Shown here: positions 10,815 to 24,100 of the stretch, piece by piece | How positions within the stretch are numbered: the stretch's first letter is position 1 | Layout: the number at the start of each line of letters is the position of its first letter | Origin: Cepaea nemoralis | Lineage: Eukaryota; Mollusca; Gastropoda; Stylommatophora; Helicidae | Direction of reading: 5' to 3' | Length of the DNA: 64,000 nucleotides | Assembly (NCBI GenBank): GCA_014155875.1 | Contig: JACEFZ010002133.1 | Coordinates: forward strand, 301,001 to 365,000 | The notes under the pieces: model-generated | Databases searched by the model: none | The model's input: only the letters and a program-made list of their open reading frames with translations | Told to the model about the DNA's origin: nothing | Translations under genes and position numbers: made by a program

Positions 10815-11740
10815 AGTGTTCACTATTATCTACAACATATATAGGTAACACATCCCATTATTTGTTCACTATTGTCTGCAAAATATATAGTTAACAAAGC
10901 CCATTATTTGTTCACTATTGTCTGCAAAATATATAGTTAACAAAGCCCATTATTTGTTCACTATTGTTTGCAACGTATATAGATAACAAAGCCCATTATT
11001 TGTTCATTATTGTCTGCAAAATATATAGTTAAAGTCCATTATTTGTTCACTATTGTCTGCAAAATATATTGTTAACAAAGCCCATTATTTTTTCACTATT
11101 GTCTGCAACATATATAGTTAACAAAGCCAATTATTTGTTCACTGTTGCCTGCAACATATATAGATAACAAAGCCAATTATTTGTCCACTGTTGCCTGCAA
11201 CATATATAGATAACAAAGCCCATTATTTGTCCATTGTTGCCTGCAACATATATAGATAACAAAGCCCATTATTTGTCCACTGTTGCCTGCAACATATATA
11301 GTTAACAAAGCCCATTATTTGTTCACTATTGTCTGCAATATATATAGGTAATAAAGCCCATTATGTGTCCACTATTGTCTGCAACATATACAGGTAACAA
11401 AGCCCATTATTTGCTTGTTATTGTTTAGAGGATATGTCAGTAACACAGCCCATTATTTGTTCACTATTGTCTGCAATATATATATATAGAGGTAATAAAA
11501 CCCATTATTTGTTCACTATTGTCTGCAACATATATAGTTAACAAAGCCCATTATTTGTTCACTGTTGTCTGCAACATATATAGATAACAAAGCCCATTAT
11601 TTGTGTTGTTATTATTTAGAGGATATGTCAGTAACACAGCCCAGTGTTTACTGTTGTCTGGAGCATTTGTAGGTAACACAGCCTATTTTCTTACTATTGT
11701 CTGCAACACAGGTAGGTAACAAAAACCATGTCAGTATTTG
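10815..11740 (+). repeat. 46-bp minisatellite, about 20 units
   Basis: The unit contains 'cattatttgttcactattgt' and 'atatatagttaacaaagcc'. It is moderately diverged, with small internal insertions. Confidence 0.95.
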
Positions 11741-12339
11741 TTTACTACTCTCTTAATTAATAATCTTTGGGCAAAAGTAGTACTGTCAATGACATCCAAA
11801 AACTATACAGGCCTTGGTGTTACTGTCAATTTTCCTCAAGCAACTCAATGAACATAGAAGTTTCAGGCTGGCTTCCCCATCAAGTGTGATCAATTCCCCC
11901 TCCCTCCCCCCTCCATTATCAATTTCCCTCAAGTACTTTCAATATTATTATTATGAATCTCTTTGTAACAATGACAATTCCTCTCAAGTACTGCCAATAC
12001 CTTAATAATACTGTCACTGTCCAAGAAGTACTATCTGGTAAATCACAATTCCCTACATGCAGTGTTCAACTGGTGTGAACATGATGATCAATTCAGTTAA
12101 AAAAACAAACGACTTTTGTGGTTTACTGTGCAGCTGGTATATCAGTGCAGAGACACATGTATTCACGATTTATTTCAACAGCTACAAAATTACTGAACCA
12201 ATGATGAGTAATGATGAGGGGCCCAGTGCCAAGACATCAAACATACAATTGTCCTTTCAAATATAATAAAATGATGAAAAGTTTGAAAATGTATTTCAAA
12301 CATGAATACACCAGCTCTCCATGTCCAAATTGGTATGTT

Positions 12340-12560
12340 ATAATGTGTTGTCTAAATCTGTGAGATGTTTTCATGTCTAAGATAGTGGGATAATGTTTTG
12401 TCTAAAATGGGGGGATAATTCATTGTCTAATTTGCTGGGATAATTTATTGTATAAAATGATAGGATAATTATTTGTCTAAAATAATAGGATAATTTGTTG
12501 TCTAAAATAGTGAGATTAATTAGTTGTCTACAGCGTTGGAATAATTTGACTGTTCATGAG
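12340..12560 (+). repeat. About 38-bp diverged tandem repeat
   Basis: Six or so units of 'gggataatttattgt' plus 'ctaaaat' variants. Confidence 0.8.
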
Positions 12561-12689
12561 ATGTTTCATTCTCAATAAATGGCCCATCATGAACAATCTC
12601 TTCCTAATTCTCACAAATGTACTCATCCATTAAGGTAGTCTACGTTTTGCCATGAATACACTATCTTCCCATCAACACTTTTCCAAGAA

Positions 12690-12970
12690 TCCACTTGCAA
12701 TCTTCTCACGAATCCACTTTTCGTACCGTCTCAGGAATCCACTCTAATATCATTTCAGCAATCCACTCGTGTATTATCTCAGGAATCCACTCTAGTGTCA
12801 TTTCAGCAATCCACTTGTGTATTATCTCAGGAATCCACTCTAGTGTCATTTCAGCAATCCACTCGTGTATTATCTCAGCAATCCACTCATGTATTATCTC
12901 AGGAATTCACTCTAGTGTCATTTCAGCAATCCACTCATGTATTATTTCAGGAATTCACTCTGGATAATCT
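12690..12970 (+). repeat. 24/48-bp minisatellite
   Basis: Alternating 24-bp halves ('ctcaggaatccactctagtg' and 'ttcagcaatccactcgtgta') make a 48-bp higher-order unit. The length keeps reading frames open (Ser/His/Ile-rich), but these are not genes. Confidence 0.93.
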
Positions 12971-13254
12971 CAGAAATCCACATTTGTATCATCTCTGGGG
13001 TGGATGAATTAGGTTGATTGTATAATGTTCACCGCTATCTCAAACGAGTATAGAATTCAGGTTGAGGACAGTACAAGTTGTTACAAAATTTTAAAAAACT
13101 GAATGGTGTACCCCCTTTCTGGCTAAGTGGATTATGCATTTTCTTCTCAGATCATGGGTCGAAAATAGGAGGACCTATGTGCATGCTTCATACCTTAAAA
13201 TTCTTCCGCAGCTCAGGGGAGTAGACTGAATAGGCAACTGCCCAGGCTACAACC

Positions 13255-13745
13255 AACCAATCAGGTTCCATCTCCACAATGAAGGTTGGCTGCAATGGAT
13301 TTCCAGCACCGTTTGTCTCTTGCCTTGCAGACTCTTGATGTTATCTTCCCACTTGTATCGTTGTCTCGCTCTTGCTGGCTTGCTTTTAACCTTACCCTCC
13401 AGTATGGTTTTTTTTAAAGAGTGTTATGTCTTTTAACATGGCCAAAATATTTCACTTGCCTCTTTTTATTTCTTTCAACAACTCTCTTTTCATTCCCAGT
13501 TTTTCTAGAACCTCTGTATTTGAATGTTTTTTGTTTTCATGAAATACTACATATTCTTTTGTATATCCACATCTCCAGGGTCATAATTGGACTTTAAAAA
13601 TTACTTGATCAATGTCAAAGCTTCCGCGCCATAATGTAGTGTTAAATAAACATAACAGTTGACCATTCTCAATTTTAATGCGGTGTTAATCTCTCTAGAT
13701 GTTAATACTAATCTAATGCTGATGAAAACATTTTTCCCCACTTCT
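13255..13745 (-). pseudogene. RTE-like LINE fragment
   Basis: The minus strand contains EVLEKLGMKRELLKEIKRRQ then an FGHVKRHN-like block, closely similar to the fragment at 1775-2060 but extending further upstream. Stops and frameshifts throughout. Confidence 0.7.
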
Positions 13746-14500
13746 ATTCTCTGATTTATGTTTCACTTCTGCTATCATCTGTTATCACACGTCCCAGATA
13801 GCCTGCTGTCCAGGCCACATGCCAACAGTATAAAAGCTATATTTACAGGCTGAGATTCTGATATACACACATGTGGATCCTTTCTAGTACTACAGAGTTT
13901 GTGCACTGTTCTGATATGCTCCTCATTTAAATTATAGAAAGAAACTGGAGCACTTGCAGAGCTTGTTTGTAATGAAAATGATCCTTTCCAAACCACAATC
14001 AAATCTTGTCAAGAATCCATTCTTCTATTTTCTCAGTAATCAAATCTCACCTCTTCAAAAATCAACTCTCACCTGTTCATAAATCAAGTCTGCAAATGAC
14101 ATGGAAATACTTCAATCAACTAACTAAAGATTAACATTAAAAACAAAATGAACTTACAGCAAATAAATGCAGAGCATCATTATTACACATGCCAGCTGGC
14201 ACATGATTTTCGTAAATCCCTGGTAATCCCCATTGATTTACAACCCATTCCCGAGCAAAAAGGCAACAAAAACACTGAACAAAGTAACATGACATTTATA
14301 GTCAACAACGCAAGTTGCCAACACAAGAGGTGTGGTTCTCCATGACGACACACAGGCAGGTCTCACAGTCAAACACAAACACTTGTTACAATGCCACAGA
14401 CGTTTCAGCTTTATGTTAATGCATAGATAGAATACATGAAAGCTGACAATATGTTAGTAAGATATATGAAAACAGATATGATTTACACAAATACAAAATA
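13746..14500. other. Non-coding stretch
   Basis: No supported gene. A weak 'tctcacctcttcaaaaatca' duplication occurs near 14035-14090. The 65-codon open frame at 14148 has no recognisable features. Confidence 0.5.
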
Positions 14501-14504
14501 CATG

Positions 14505-14870
14505 TTTCATGAAAGCGACGTGATGTATGTGTAATGAACATACAGACGATGAAAGTGGATGTGATTCATGTAAAAACAACATATGCTCTTGAGAATGTGA
14601 TTTAACTGAAACAAACATGGATCATGAAAGCGAGGTGTGATTCATGTGAAACAAACATATGTATCATGAAAGTGAATGTGATTTAACTGAAATAAATATA
14701 TGGATCTTGAAAGTAGATGTGATTCATGTGAAACAAACATATGGATCATTAAAGCAGACATTATCCATGTGAAAACAATCAAATGGATCATGAAAGTGGA
14801 TGTGGTTCAACTAAACAATCAAATGGATCATGACAGCGGATGTAATTCAACTGAAACAAACCCGTGGATC
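14505..14870 (+). repeat. About 43-bp diverged minisatellite
   Basis: Units contain 'atggatcatgaaagtggatg' and 'tgattcatgtgaaacaaaca' with many substitutions. Confidence 0.88.
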
Positions 14871-15114
14871 ATAATCTGATGAAGGCAAACTGAAGGATCT
14901 TCAAAACAGTGTCATTTGTACGTATTTGTGCAGCCACTATGCTTCCCCTCCACAACCTGATGTGTACCATGAATTTGGTGTTGAGATACAGCATGGGCGC
15001 TACAGACATCACAAACTTTATCACGGATTTGCAAATATCAAACACTGTGTGATTTTAGGAATCACCAACTTCACACACAAGTCACATATTATGAACTATA
15101 TAATTAAAGCAAAG

Positions 15115-15531
15115 CAGTCAGTCAGTCAGTCAGTCAGTCAGTCAGTCAGTCAGTCAGTCAGTCAGTCAGTCTCTCTCTCTCTCTCTCACACACACACATA
15201 TACTTCACAGCGATTGATTACTGTAACTAGTCTGTGTGTGTGTGTGTGTATGTGAGAGAGAGGAAGAGAGAGAGAGAAGAGAGAGACAGAAAGAGAGAGA
15301 GACACACACACACACACACACACAGACAGACAGAGAGACAGACAGACAGACAGAGACAGACAGACAGAAAGAGAGAGAAAGACAGACAGAAAGCAAGAGA
15401 CAGAGAGAGAGAGAGAAAGAGAGAGAGGAAGAGAGAGAGACAGGCAGAAAGAGAGAGAGAGACAGGCAGAAAGAGAGACAGAGAGAGAGAGACAGGGAGA
15501 GAGAGAGAGAGACAGAGAGAGAGAGAGAGAC

Positions 15532-15615
<84 letters not shown>
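15115..15615 (+). repeat. Compound microsatellite (CAGT)n-(CT)n-(CA)n-(GT)n-(GA)n
   Basis: It begins with 14 CAGT units, then short CT, CA and GT blocks. About 370 bp of purine-rich GA/CAGA follows. The strand bias makes paired open frames on both strands that are artefacts. Confidence 0.97.
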
Positions 15616-15617
<2 letters not shown>

Positions 15618-15744
15618 ATGAGGAAATGTTTGCTAGAGTGTTTGTGATTATAAGTGAGCATATGTGCATGCGAGGGTTTGTGTATATGTGAACGGGTGTA
15701 TAACTGTGCAAGTTTGTGTAAATGATGTATGTATGAATATGTAT

Positions 15745-15925
15745 GCGTGCATGCATGCCTGCCTCATAATTCATTTGACAATCTTCTTTCTATGTGAAAT
15801 AACGTGCACAATAGATAATTGATGTACAAAAGATGAGTGGTTGGAAGGGCCGAATGTAAGACAGGCCTGTGTTCCAAATTTGTGACCCTGTGAAAATAAA
15901 GTTTGTTTATTTGTTCGTTCTCATT
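15745..15925 (+). mobile_element. Retroposon 3' end following a microsatellite
   Basis: Contains 'gatgagtggttggaagggc', then 'tgtgaccctgtgaaaataaa' and GTTTGTT repeats. It is homologous to the tails at 31970-32125 and 62600-62790. Confidence 0.75.
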
Positions 15926-15929
15926 CTCA

Positions 15930-16285
15930 GATGGGCCAGTGTGACCAATTTGTTACCCTATGAAACTTAAGTTGGATTGTTCGTTCTTGCTCTCTCTGCC
16001 TCTCCTATACAGATCTCACAATGTCAAGTTTTTCAAACACAACCAGAGAAAAATACACACATTTTGCCCTCACTTATAAACAAGAACTTAGTGTCTGAAA
16101 CAAAAGCAACAGAATGGTAGCCATGAACCAATGAAAGCTGCAATATCAAGCAGAATCATGTACAGAATTCCCACACAACATAATCAGTTTCACAAACTTC
16201 CATGGTGGTTTATAAACAAGAAACATTGTGATGAGCTCAGCAGAATGAGAAACCTTCGCGTGAACTTTGGAGGTGTTTGGCCTGA
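15930..16285. other. Non-coding stretch
   Basis: Nothing recognised. Confidence 0.5.
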
Positions 16286-16289
16286 ACAA

Positions 16290-18825
16290 GAAGTCACGAT
16301 TCAGTGAACACTACTAGCAAACAAAAGATGAAGATTCGCTGAACACTACTAGCAAGCAAACGAAGAAGAAAATTCACTGAACATTACTAAAGAATGAAAG
16401 AAGAAGATTCACTAAACACTACTAGCAAACAAAAGAAGAAAATTCACTGAACACTACTAGAGAACAAACGAAGAAGATTCACTGAACACGATGAGCGAAT
16501 GAAAGAAGAAGATTCACTGAACACTACTAGCGAACGAAAGAAGAAGATTCACTGAATACTAGTAGCGAATGATAGAAGATTCACAGAACACTACTAGAGA
16601 ACGAAATAGATTCACTGAACATTACTAGAGAATGAAAAAAGATTCACTGAATACTACTAGAGAACAAAAGAAGATTCACTGAACACTACTAGCGAATGAA
16701 AGAAGATTCACTTAACACTACTAGAGAATGAAAGAAGATTCACTGAACACTACTGGCGAATGAAAGAAGAAGATTCACTGAACACTATTAGCAAATGAAA
16801 GAAGAAGATTCACTGAACACTACAAGTGAATGAAAGAAGATTCACTGAACACTACTAGCGAATGAAATAAGAAGATTCACTGAACACTACTAGCGAATGA
16901 AAGAAAATTCACTGAACACTACTAGCGAATGAAATAAGAAGATTCACTCAAAACTACAAGCGAATAAAAGAAGATACACTGAATACTACTAGAGAATGAA
17001 AGAAGATTCACTGAACACTACTAGAGAACGAATGAAGATTCACTGAACACTACTAGAGAATGAAAGAAGAAAATTCACTGAACACGATGAGCGAATGAAA
17101 GAATAAGATTCACTGAACACTACTAGCGAATGAAAGAAGAAGATTCACTGAACATTACTAGAGAACAAAAGAAGATTTACTGAACACTACTCCAGAATGA
17201 AAGAAGATTCACTGAACACTACAAGCAAACAAAAGAAGAAGATTCACTGACCACTACTAGTGAATGAAAGGAAAAGATTCACTGAACACTACTAGAGAAC
17301 AAAAGAAGATTCACTGAACAATACTAGAAAACGAAATAGATTCACTGAACACTACTAGAGAATGAAAAAAGATTCACTGAACACTACTAGAGAATGAAAA
17401 AAGATTCACTGAACACTACTAGCAAACGAAAGAAGAAGATTCACTGAACACTACTAGAGAGCGAAAGAAGATTCACTGAACACTACTAGAGAGCGAAAGA
17501 AGATTCACTGAACACTACCAGAGAATAAAAGAAGATACACTGAACACTACTGGACAACAAAAGAAGATTCACTGAACACTACTAGAGAACGAAAGAAGAA
17601 GATTCACTGAACACTACTAGAGAACAAAAGAAGATTCAATGAACACTACTAGAGAACAAAAGAAGATTCACTGAACACTACTAGCAAGCAAAAGAAGAAA
17701 ATTCACTGAACATTACTAGAGAATGAAAGAAGAAGATTCACTAAACACTTTTTTTTTTTTTAATTCGCATATCCTTTTACAGGACATCACTGTCAACAGT
17801 AGCATCTTTCAGCTGTCTGATGATCTCTTGGCAAGATTACGCTCAGTAGTTTGCCATTGCTTTCTGAGCGGCCAGCTCAGTTATCCCGCAAGTCACCAGC
17901 GGGGGTAGAACCGCTCCCAGTTCTCGCCCGCTACGAGACTCTGCGTGATAACGGGATTACGGAGAAAGTATTGTAACCCCTCGGCCAGAGAGACCGGCCA
18001 CTAAACACTACTATCAAACAAAAGAAGAAAATTCACTAACATTACTAGAGAATGAAAGAAGAAGATTCACTGAACACTACTAGCGAATGAAAGAATAAGA
18101 TTCACTGAACAGTACTAGTGTATGAAAGAAGAAGATTCAATGAACACTACAAGAGAACAAAAGAAGATTAACTGAACACAACTCGCTAATGAAAGATTCA
18201 CTGAACACTAATAGCAAATGAAAGAAGATTCACTGAACACTATTAGCAAATGAAAGAAGATTCACTGAACACTAATAGAAAATGAAAGAAGATTCACTGA
18301 ACACAACATGTGAACGGAAGAAGATTCACTGAACACAACTAGCGAATGAAAGAAGATTCACTGAACACTAATAGCAATGAAAGAAGATTCACTGAACACA
18401 ACTCGTGAACGAAAGAAGATTCACTGAACACTAATAGCAAATGAAAAAAGATTCACTGAACACTACTAGCAAATGAAAGAAGATTCACTGAACACAACTA
18501 GCGAACGAAAGAAGATTCACTGAACACTAATAGCAAATGAAAGAAGATTCACTGAACACAACTCGTGAACGAAAGAAGATTCACTGAACACAACTAGCGA
18601 ACGAAAGAAGATTCACTGAACACAACTAGTGAACGAAAGAAGATTCACTGAACACTAATAGCAAATGAAAGAAGATTCACTGAACACTTATAGCAAATGA
18701 AAGAAGCTTCACTGAACACTAACAGCAAATGAAAGAAGATTCACTGAACACTAATAGCAAATGAAAGATGATTCACTGAACACAACTCGTGAATGAAAGA
18801 AGATTCACTGAGCACCAATGTGTTA
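16290..18825 (+). repeat. 31-37-bp minisatellite, about 70 units
   Basis: The unit contains 'gattcactgaacactacta' followed by gcgaatgaaagaaga variants. It is broken once by SINE family 1 at 17750-17998. Right of 18180 a distinct variant (aacactaatagcaaatg) dominates. Confidence 0.97.
17750..17998 (-). mobile_element. SINE family 1 inserted in the minisatellite
   Basis: The 11-bp duplication cactaaacact flanks it (17739-17749, 17999-18009) and carries an A where most array units have G, so it is not just array repetition. The minus strand shows A box TGGCCGAGGGGTTAC, then a B-box-like region near 17910 and a poly-A tail. Confidence 0.9.
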
Positions 18826-18884
18826 TAGTCTGCTATAATTAACTGATGGCTTGTGACAGAAAACGTGATAACTTGACTTGAATC

Positions 18885-19125
18885 AGTTGCGTCAGAAAAC
18901 ATGACAAAATTGCTCAGATCTCTTGTGACAGAAAACATGACAAAATTGCTCAGATCTCTTGTGACAGAAAACATGACAAAATTGCTCAGATCTCTTGTGA
19001 CAGAAAACATGACAAAATTGCTCAGATCTCTTGTGACAGAAAACATGACAAAATTGCTCAGATCTCTTGTGACAGAAAACATGACAAAACTACTCACATC
19101 TACCTTTGACAGAAATCATGACAAA
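18885..19125 (+). repeat. 36-bp minisatellite, about 6 near-identical units
   Basis: The unit contains 'atgacaaaattgctcagatc' and 'cttgtgacagaaa'. Since 36 is a multiple of three, repetitive open frames arise on both strands; not genes. Confidence 0.95.
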
Positions 19126-19524
19126 ACTGCTCAGAAACACAGTAATAGTTAGCTGATGTATCAACAACCAACAAAATTACCAGTGAAAATGCAGGTATAA
19201 TAACAAAGCAAATAAAAAATAAAACACTTTACAAAATAAATGCAGGTAACAGTGTGCTAGATTAACAGGCTCTTTCAAGCGAGCAATATAACCAGACAGC
19301 TAACAACATAAAGCTCTTCAATGCCAATCAACGTTTCGTATGCTGAACTATTATATGGCTGTTAATTCTGGATCAGTTCTACAGGAAGCAAGTCACGGCC
19401 TAATCTGCTGCTATATATCACACAATTTTATCATCACATACAGGTGTTTGTGTGATAGCAGGTGGAACTGAGGATACCGAGGACATAGCATGATGTCTGC
19501 AGTTCCTGTGCATACCGCTGAACA

Positions 19525-19625
19525 GATGAGGCATGAGTGAGTACCAGGCATGAGTGAGTACCAGGCATGAGTGAGTACCAGTACCAGGCATGAGTGAGTA
19601 CCAGGCATGAGTGAATACCAGGCAT
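19525..19625 (+). repeat. 17-bp tandem repeat
   Basis: Five copies of 'ccaggcatgagtgagta', one with a small insertion. Confidence 0.93.
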
Positions 19626-19879
19626 AAAGACTCCTCTCTGACCAGGACTTGCGTAGATGTCATCTCTGGTTCAGGCACCCTTCTGGTTCATGTTGGAGTG
19701 CAAAGCCACAAGCAAGCAGGTCTGCTGGCCGCCTGTAACTAGAGCACTCATGATGGACAAGGGAGATGTTGATGGATGAAAGTAATAACTGCCAAAGATT
19801 CACAGACTTGAGACATGTTCCAAACTCACTTTCCATCATTTTTGATCTAATCAACTTCAAAATATCAGATATTTCTGTC

Positions 19880-20215
19880 ACATTTACTTCTTTATATAAA
19901 ACAATCAATTTCTAAATATCAGACATTTCCTTCTCACTCACTACCTTATATAAAACAATCAACTTCTAAATATCAGACATTTCCTTCTCACTCACTTACT
20001 TACATAAAACAATCAACTTCTAAATATCTGACATTTCCATCACATTCACTTCCTATATAAAATAATCAACTTCTAAATGTCAGACATTTCCTTCTCATTC
20101 ACTTCCTTATATAAAACAATCAACTTCTAAATATCTGACATTTCCATCACACTCACTTCCTTATATAAAACAATCAACTTCTAAATATCAGAAGTTTCCG
20201 TCACACTCACTTCCC
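19880..20215 (+). repeat. About 60-bp minisatellite, 6 units
   Basis: Units contain 'tatataaaacaatcaacttc' and 'atttccttctcactcactt'. Confidence 0.93.
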
Positions 20216-20219
20216 CAAG

Positions 20220-20615
20220 ACATGTGTACTTTGTGCCACAAAAGGGTATGGAGGATAGACATTTCTCTCTTTCAAAGTTGTATGTGGATATGTTTTCTGG
20301 GTAATTCTGGAGCGTGAAACACCCACAATCTGCATCAAAATTTACCCCACACTGAAACAAATCTTACATACACAACTCCTGGTTGTATTGTTCAAGAGTT
20401 TCTGACATTAGACTCAGCTGGCTGTATGTGAGATGATCATTTCAGCGTATAAAACAAATAGCTCAAACTCATTAATGCAAACGCTAGATGTGTGAGTTAC
20501 TAGAGAAAACAATAACCAAGAACCAAATGCAGTCAGGGCCCAAATACTCGAGGATTTGGGCTAGTGATAAGTTACAAAAATATCTGATAGAATGTCTAGT
20601 TGGCATGTCTATACC
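20220..20615. other. Non-coding, downstream of GPSM2
   Basis: No gene or repeat recognised. Confidence 0.5.
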
Positions 20616-20618
20616 TGA

Positions 20619-20624
20619 TTTATT
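20619..20624 (-). promoter_or_regulatory. Possible GPSM2 polyadenylation signal
   Basis: Minus-strand AATAAA (plus-strand tttatt) lies 317 nt downstream of the stop codon. It is the first clean hexamer after the stop that I noticed. No cleavage evidence can be had from sequence alone. Confidence 0.3.
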
Positions 20625-20940
20625 TGATTGATTGGTAACATACTTCAAAAACGACATTACATGTTTTGATAAAACCACTGACAAACATCAACTGTACAAC
20701 ACATGCATCAAACAGCTTCACTTGTCATTACAGCCATGTCACCAAAGCAATGCTTTTGGCATTTTGGCAGTATATGAACACACAACAAATATCTTTCGTA
20801 ATATGTTCCTATGTCATATAGTGACCAACGCATGAACACATAACGTAATAAGCAAACTGTCAAAGAATCCAGCCGGTAACATAGAAATGATTTGTCAAGC
20901 AACAACACACTGCCTAAATAAGACAAGTCAACTGTTAAGT

Positions 20941-21117
20941 TCACTTCTTCTTTTTCCCTGGTATCAGAGGAACATTCTTCTCTGGTAAATGGGATCTCTG
21001 TTCATCAATACGACTGGACTGTACCCGCAGTATGAGGTTAATGAAGTCTTCATCCGGAACCGTAGGGGCAGACAGGTCCTGGGGTAAAGAGCTTCTCTGG
21101 TCTTCTAAACGAGTGGC
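20941..21117 (-). CDS. GPSM2: GPSM2 last exon k: end of GoLoco 3, GoLoco 4, stop
   Basis: A 177-nt coding exon after ctgatttctag, phase 0. ATRLEDQRSSLP finishes GoLoco 3. PTVPDEDFINLILRVQSSRI followed by DEQR is GoLoco 4 and matches the vertebrate block PTVPDEDFFSLILRSQ. The protein ends in a short basic tail (PGKKKK) and TGA at 20943-20941. It is shorter than the vertebrate C terminus, which has about 30 more residues. Confidence 0.96.
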   Translation of the reverse strand, partial: ATRLEDQRSSLPQDLSAPTVPDEDFINLILRVQSSRIDEQRSHLPEKNVPLIPGKKKK

Positions 21118-24100
21118 CTAGAAATCAGAACAATCACAGTAACAGCAGTTTCATGGAGTGTTTTACTAACAGGCTGACAAACGAACATACATGCTGATAT
21201 CTTCTCAGCATGATACACTTTCACACGGAGCGGCATGGATAACTGTGTCCGCCTCACATAATCTTACAGCAGATACTGCCAATGGATGCAATCTGTCTGG
21301 AGGGGGTAAACGGTAGTCTTACAGCAGATACTGCCACTGGATGCAATCTGTCGGGAGAGGGTGAAAGAATCTTACAGCAGATACTGCCACTGGATGCAAT
21401 CTGTCTGGAGGGGGTAAACGGTAGTCTTACAGCAGATACTGCCACTGGATAAAATCTGTCTGGAGGGGGTAAACGGTAGTCTTACAGCAGATACTGCCAC
21501 TGGATGCAATCTGTCTGGAGGGGGTAAACGGTAGTCTTACAGCAGATACTGCCACTGGATGCAATCTGTCTGGAGGGGGTAAACAGTAGTCTTACAGCAG
21601 ATACTGCCACTGGATGCAATCTGTCTGGAGGGGGTAAAAGAATCTTACAGCAGATACTGCCACTGGATGCAATCTGTCTGGAGAGGATAAATGGTAGTCT
21701 TACAGCAGATACTGCCACTGGATGCAATCTGTCTGGAGGGGGTAAACGGTAGTCTTACAGCAGATACTGCCACTGGATGCAATCTGTCGGGAGGGGATAA
21801 ATGGTAGTCTTACAGCAGATACTGCCACTGGATGCAATCTGTCGGGAGAGGGTGAAAGAATCTTACAGCAGATACTGCCACTGGATGCAATCTGTCTGGA
21901 GGGGGTAAACGGTAGTTTTACAGCAGATACTGCCACTGGATGCAATCTGTCGGGAGAGGGTGAAAGAATCTTACAGCAGATACTGCCACTTTATGCAATC
22001 TGTCTGGAGGGGATAAATGGTAGTCTTACAGCAGATACTGCCACTGGATGCAATCTGTCTGGAGGGGGTAAAAGAATCTTACAGGAGATACTGCCACTGG
22101 ATAAAATCTGTCTGGAGGGGGTAAACGGTAGTCTTACAGCAGATACTGCCACTGGATAAAATCTGTCTGGAGGGGGTAAACGGTAGTTTTACAGCAGATA
22201 CTGCCACTGGATGCAATCTGTCTGGAGAGGGTGAAAGAATCTTACAGCAGATACTGCCGCTGGATGCAATCTGTCTGGAGGGGGTAAACGGTAGTCTTAC
22301 AGCAGATACTGCCACTGGATGCAATCTGTCGGGAGAGGGTGAAAGAATCTTACAGCAGATACTGCCACTGGATGCAATCTGTCTGGAGGGGGTAAACGGT
22401 AGTCTTACAGCAGATACTGCCACTGGATGCAATCTGTCTGGAGGGGGTAAACGGTAGTCTTACAGCAGATACTGCCATTGGATGCAATCTGTCTGGAGAG
22501 GGTGAAAGAATCTTACAGCAGATACTGCCGCTGGATGCAATCTGTCTGGAGGGGGTAAACGGTAGTCTTACAGTAGATACTGCCACTGGATGCAATCTGT
22601 CTGGAGGGGGTAAAAGAATCTTACAGCAGATACTGCCACTGGATCCAATCTGTCTGGAGGGGGTAAAAGAATCTTACAGCAGATACTGCCACTGGGATAT
22701 TCCAGACCATGACATATCAGATGAGGTAGCCAGTTCGCTTACAGGTCACCCTGAGTTCACAGACAATTCCCAGAGAGTTCTGAACACCGGCACCCATGTT
22801 CATGAGGCTGAATCAACCCCAAAGTTGTACTTGTCAGAACAGATCATTCTGCTTGTCCTGGGGATTAAACCTGGACCACTGTCTTGACAGGCAAGTACAC
22901 TAATTACCATGCCACCATGGTTCCTGGCAGTAAGCCTTACAAATGAAGGCTAAAGTTGTATACACTGCTCTGTGAGTTAGAGAGATGTACAACTAGGTGG
23001 GAGGCACTAACATTGAGAGGAGAACAAAGAAGCTGTAGGGCATGCCAACCTGAATATACAAGGGTAAGTTAATAAGTAAATCACAAATGGCTGTAGAAAA
23101 ATAACTAAATATGATAACTTGAAACCAGTTTATTTGTATGCATACATTGTCCCTTTATTTCTCAACATAATTTCCACCAACACTGATGCACTTATTCCAT
23201 CATTTTATCAGTTCTCCCAAACCGGCTGCATAGAACTGCGTGCCGTTTTCATTTACCTGACATCCCACAGAACTGTGTGACTGACTTATTGACTTACTCT
23301 CGTAAATTTTTCTACCCAACTTTGCACTGCTTTACTGGAAATCACTAGGGGCTGAGTCCACTGAAATCCCACCCTGGCGTGAGACATTTCGTGAATGACG
23401 CCGAAGTTGAATGTGAAGTGAAAACGTGGTTTAAAAAACAGAGCATGCCGTTATATGCAGCCGGTTTGGGAGGACTGATAAAACAATGGGATAAGTACAT
23501 CAATGTTGGTTGAAATTATGTTGAGAAATAAAGGGACAATGCATGTATAAAAATAAACTGGTTTCAAGTTGTTATCATATTTAGTTATTTTTCTACAGCC
23601 ATTTGTGACTTACTTATTAACTTACCCTCGTATGTTTATAGAATAGGAATCAAGTTGAGGCTGCTGGCATCTCCTTATGCATTGTTCTGGAATGGTGCCT
23701 GCATAGATGAAGGTCATTTTCTCTGTTTTGTAAATGTTTGCCACTCCTGCAGCAAATGTTTAGTTGTCTTTTTACCTTCTCTGTTCTGTAAATGTTTGAT
23801 ACTCTTGAGGCTAATGTTTAGTTATCATTTTTCTTTTTATTTTCTGCATGTTTTGGTTAGTTGTCATTTCACAAATCTGAGATAATCATTTATATAATTC
23901 TAAGTTGTCTAACAGCACAAGGTGGAGACATAGAGACACACAAGTTACTCTACCACTACAAGGTGGAGACATGGGGACACTACAAGGTGGAGACATGGGG
24001 ACACACAAGTTACTCCACCACTACAAGGTGGAGACATGGGGACACACAAGTTACTCTACCACTACAAGGTGGAGACATGGGGACACACAAGTTACTCTAC

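Noticed and set aside
14926..15255. A 109-codon open frame
   Set aside because: The end is encoded by CAGT and CT microsatellites, and the start shows no family features.
15227..15691. Arg/Glu-rich and Ser/Leu-rich frames over 130 codons
   Set aside because: Pure GA/CA microsatellite translation.
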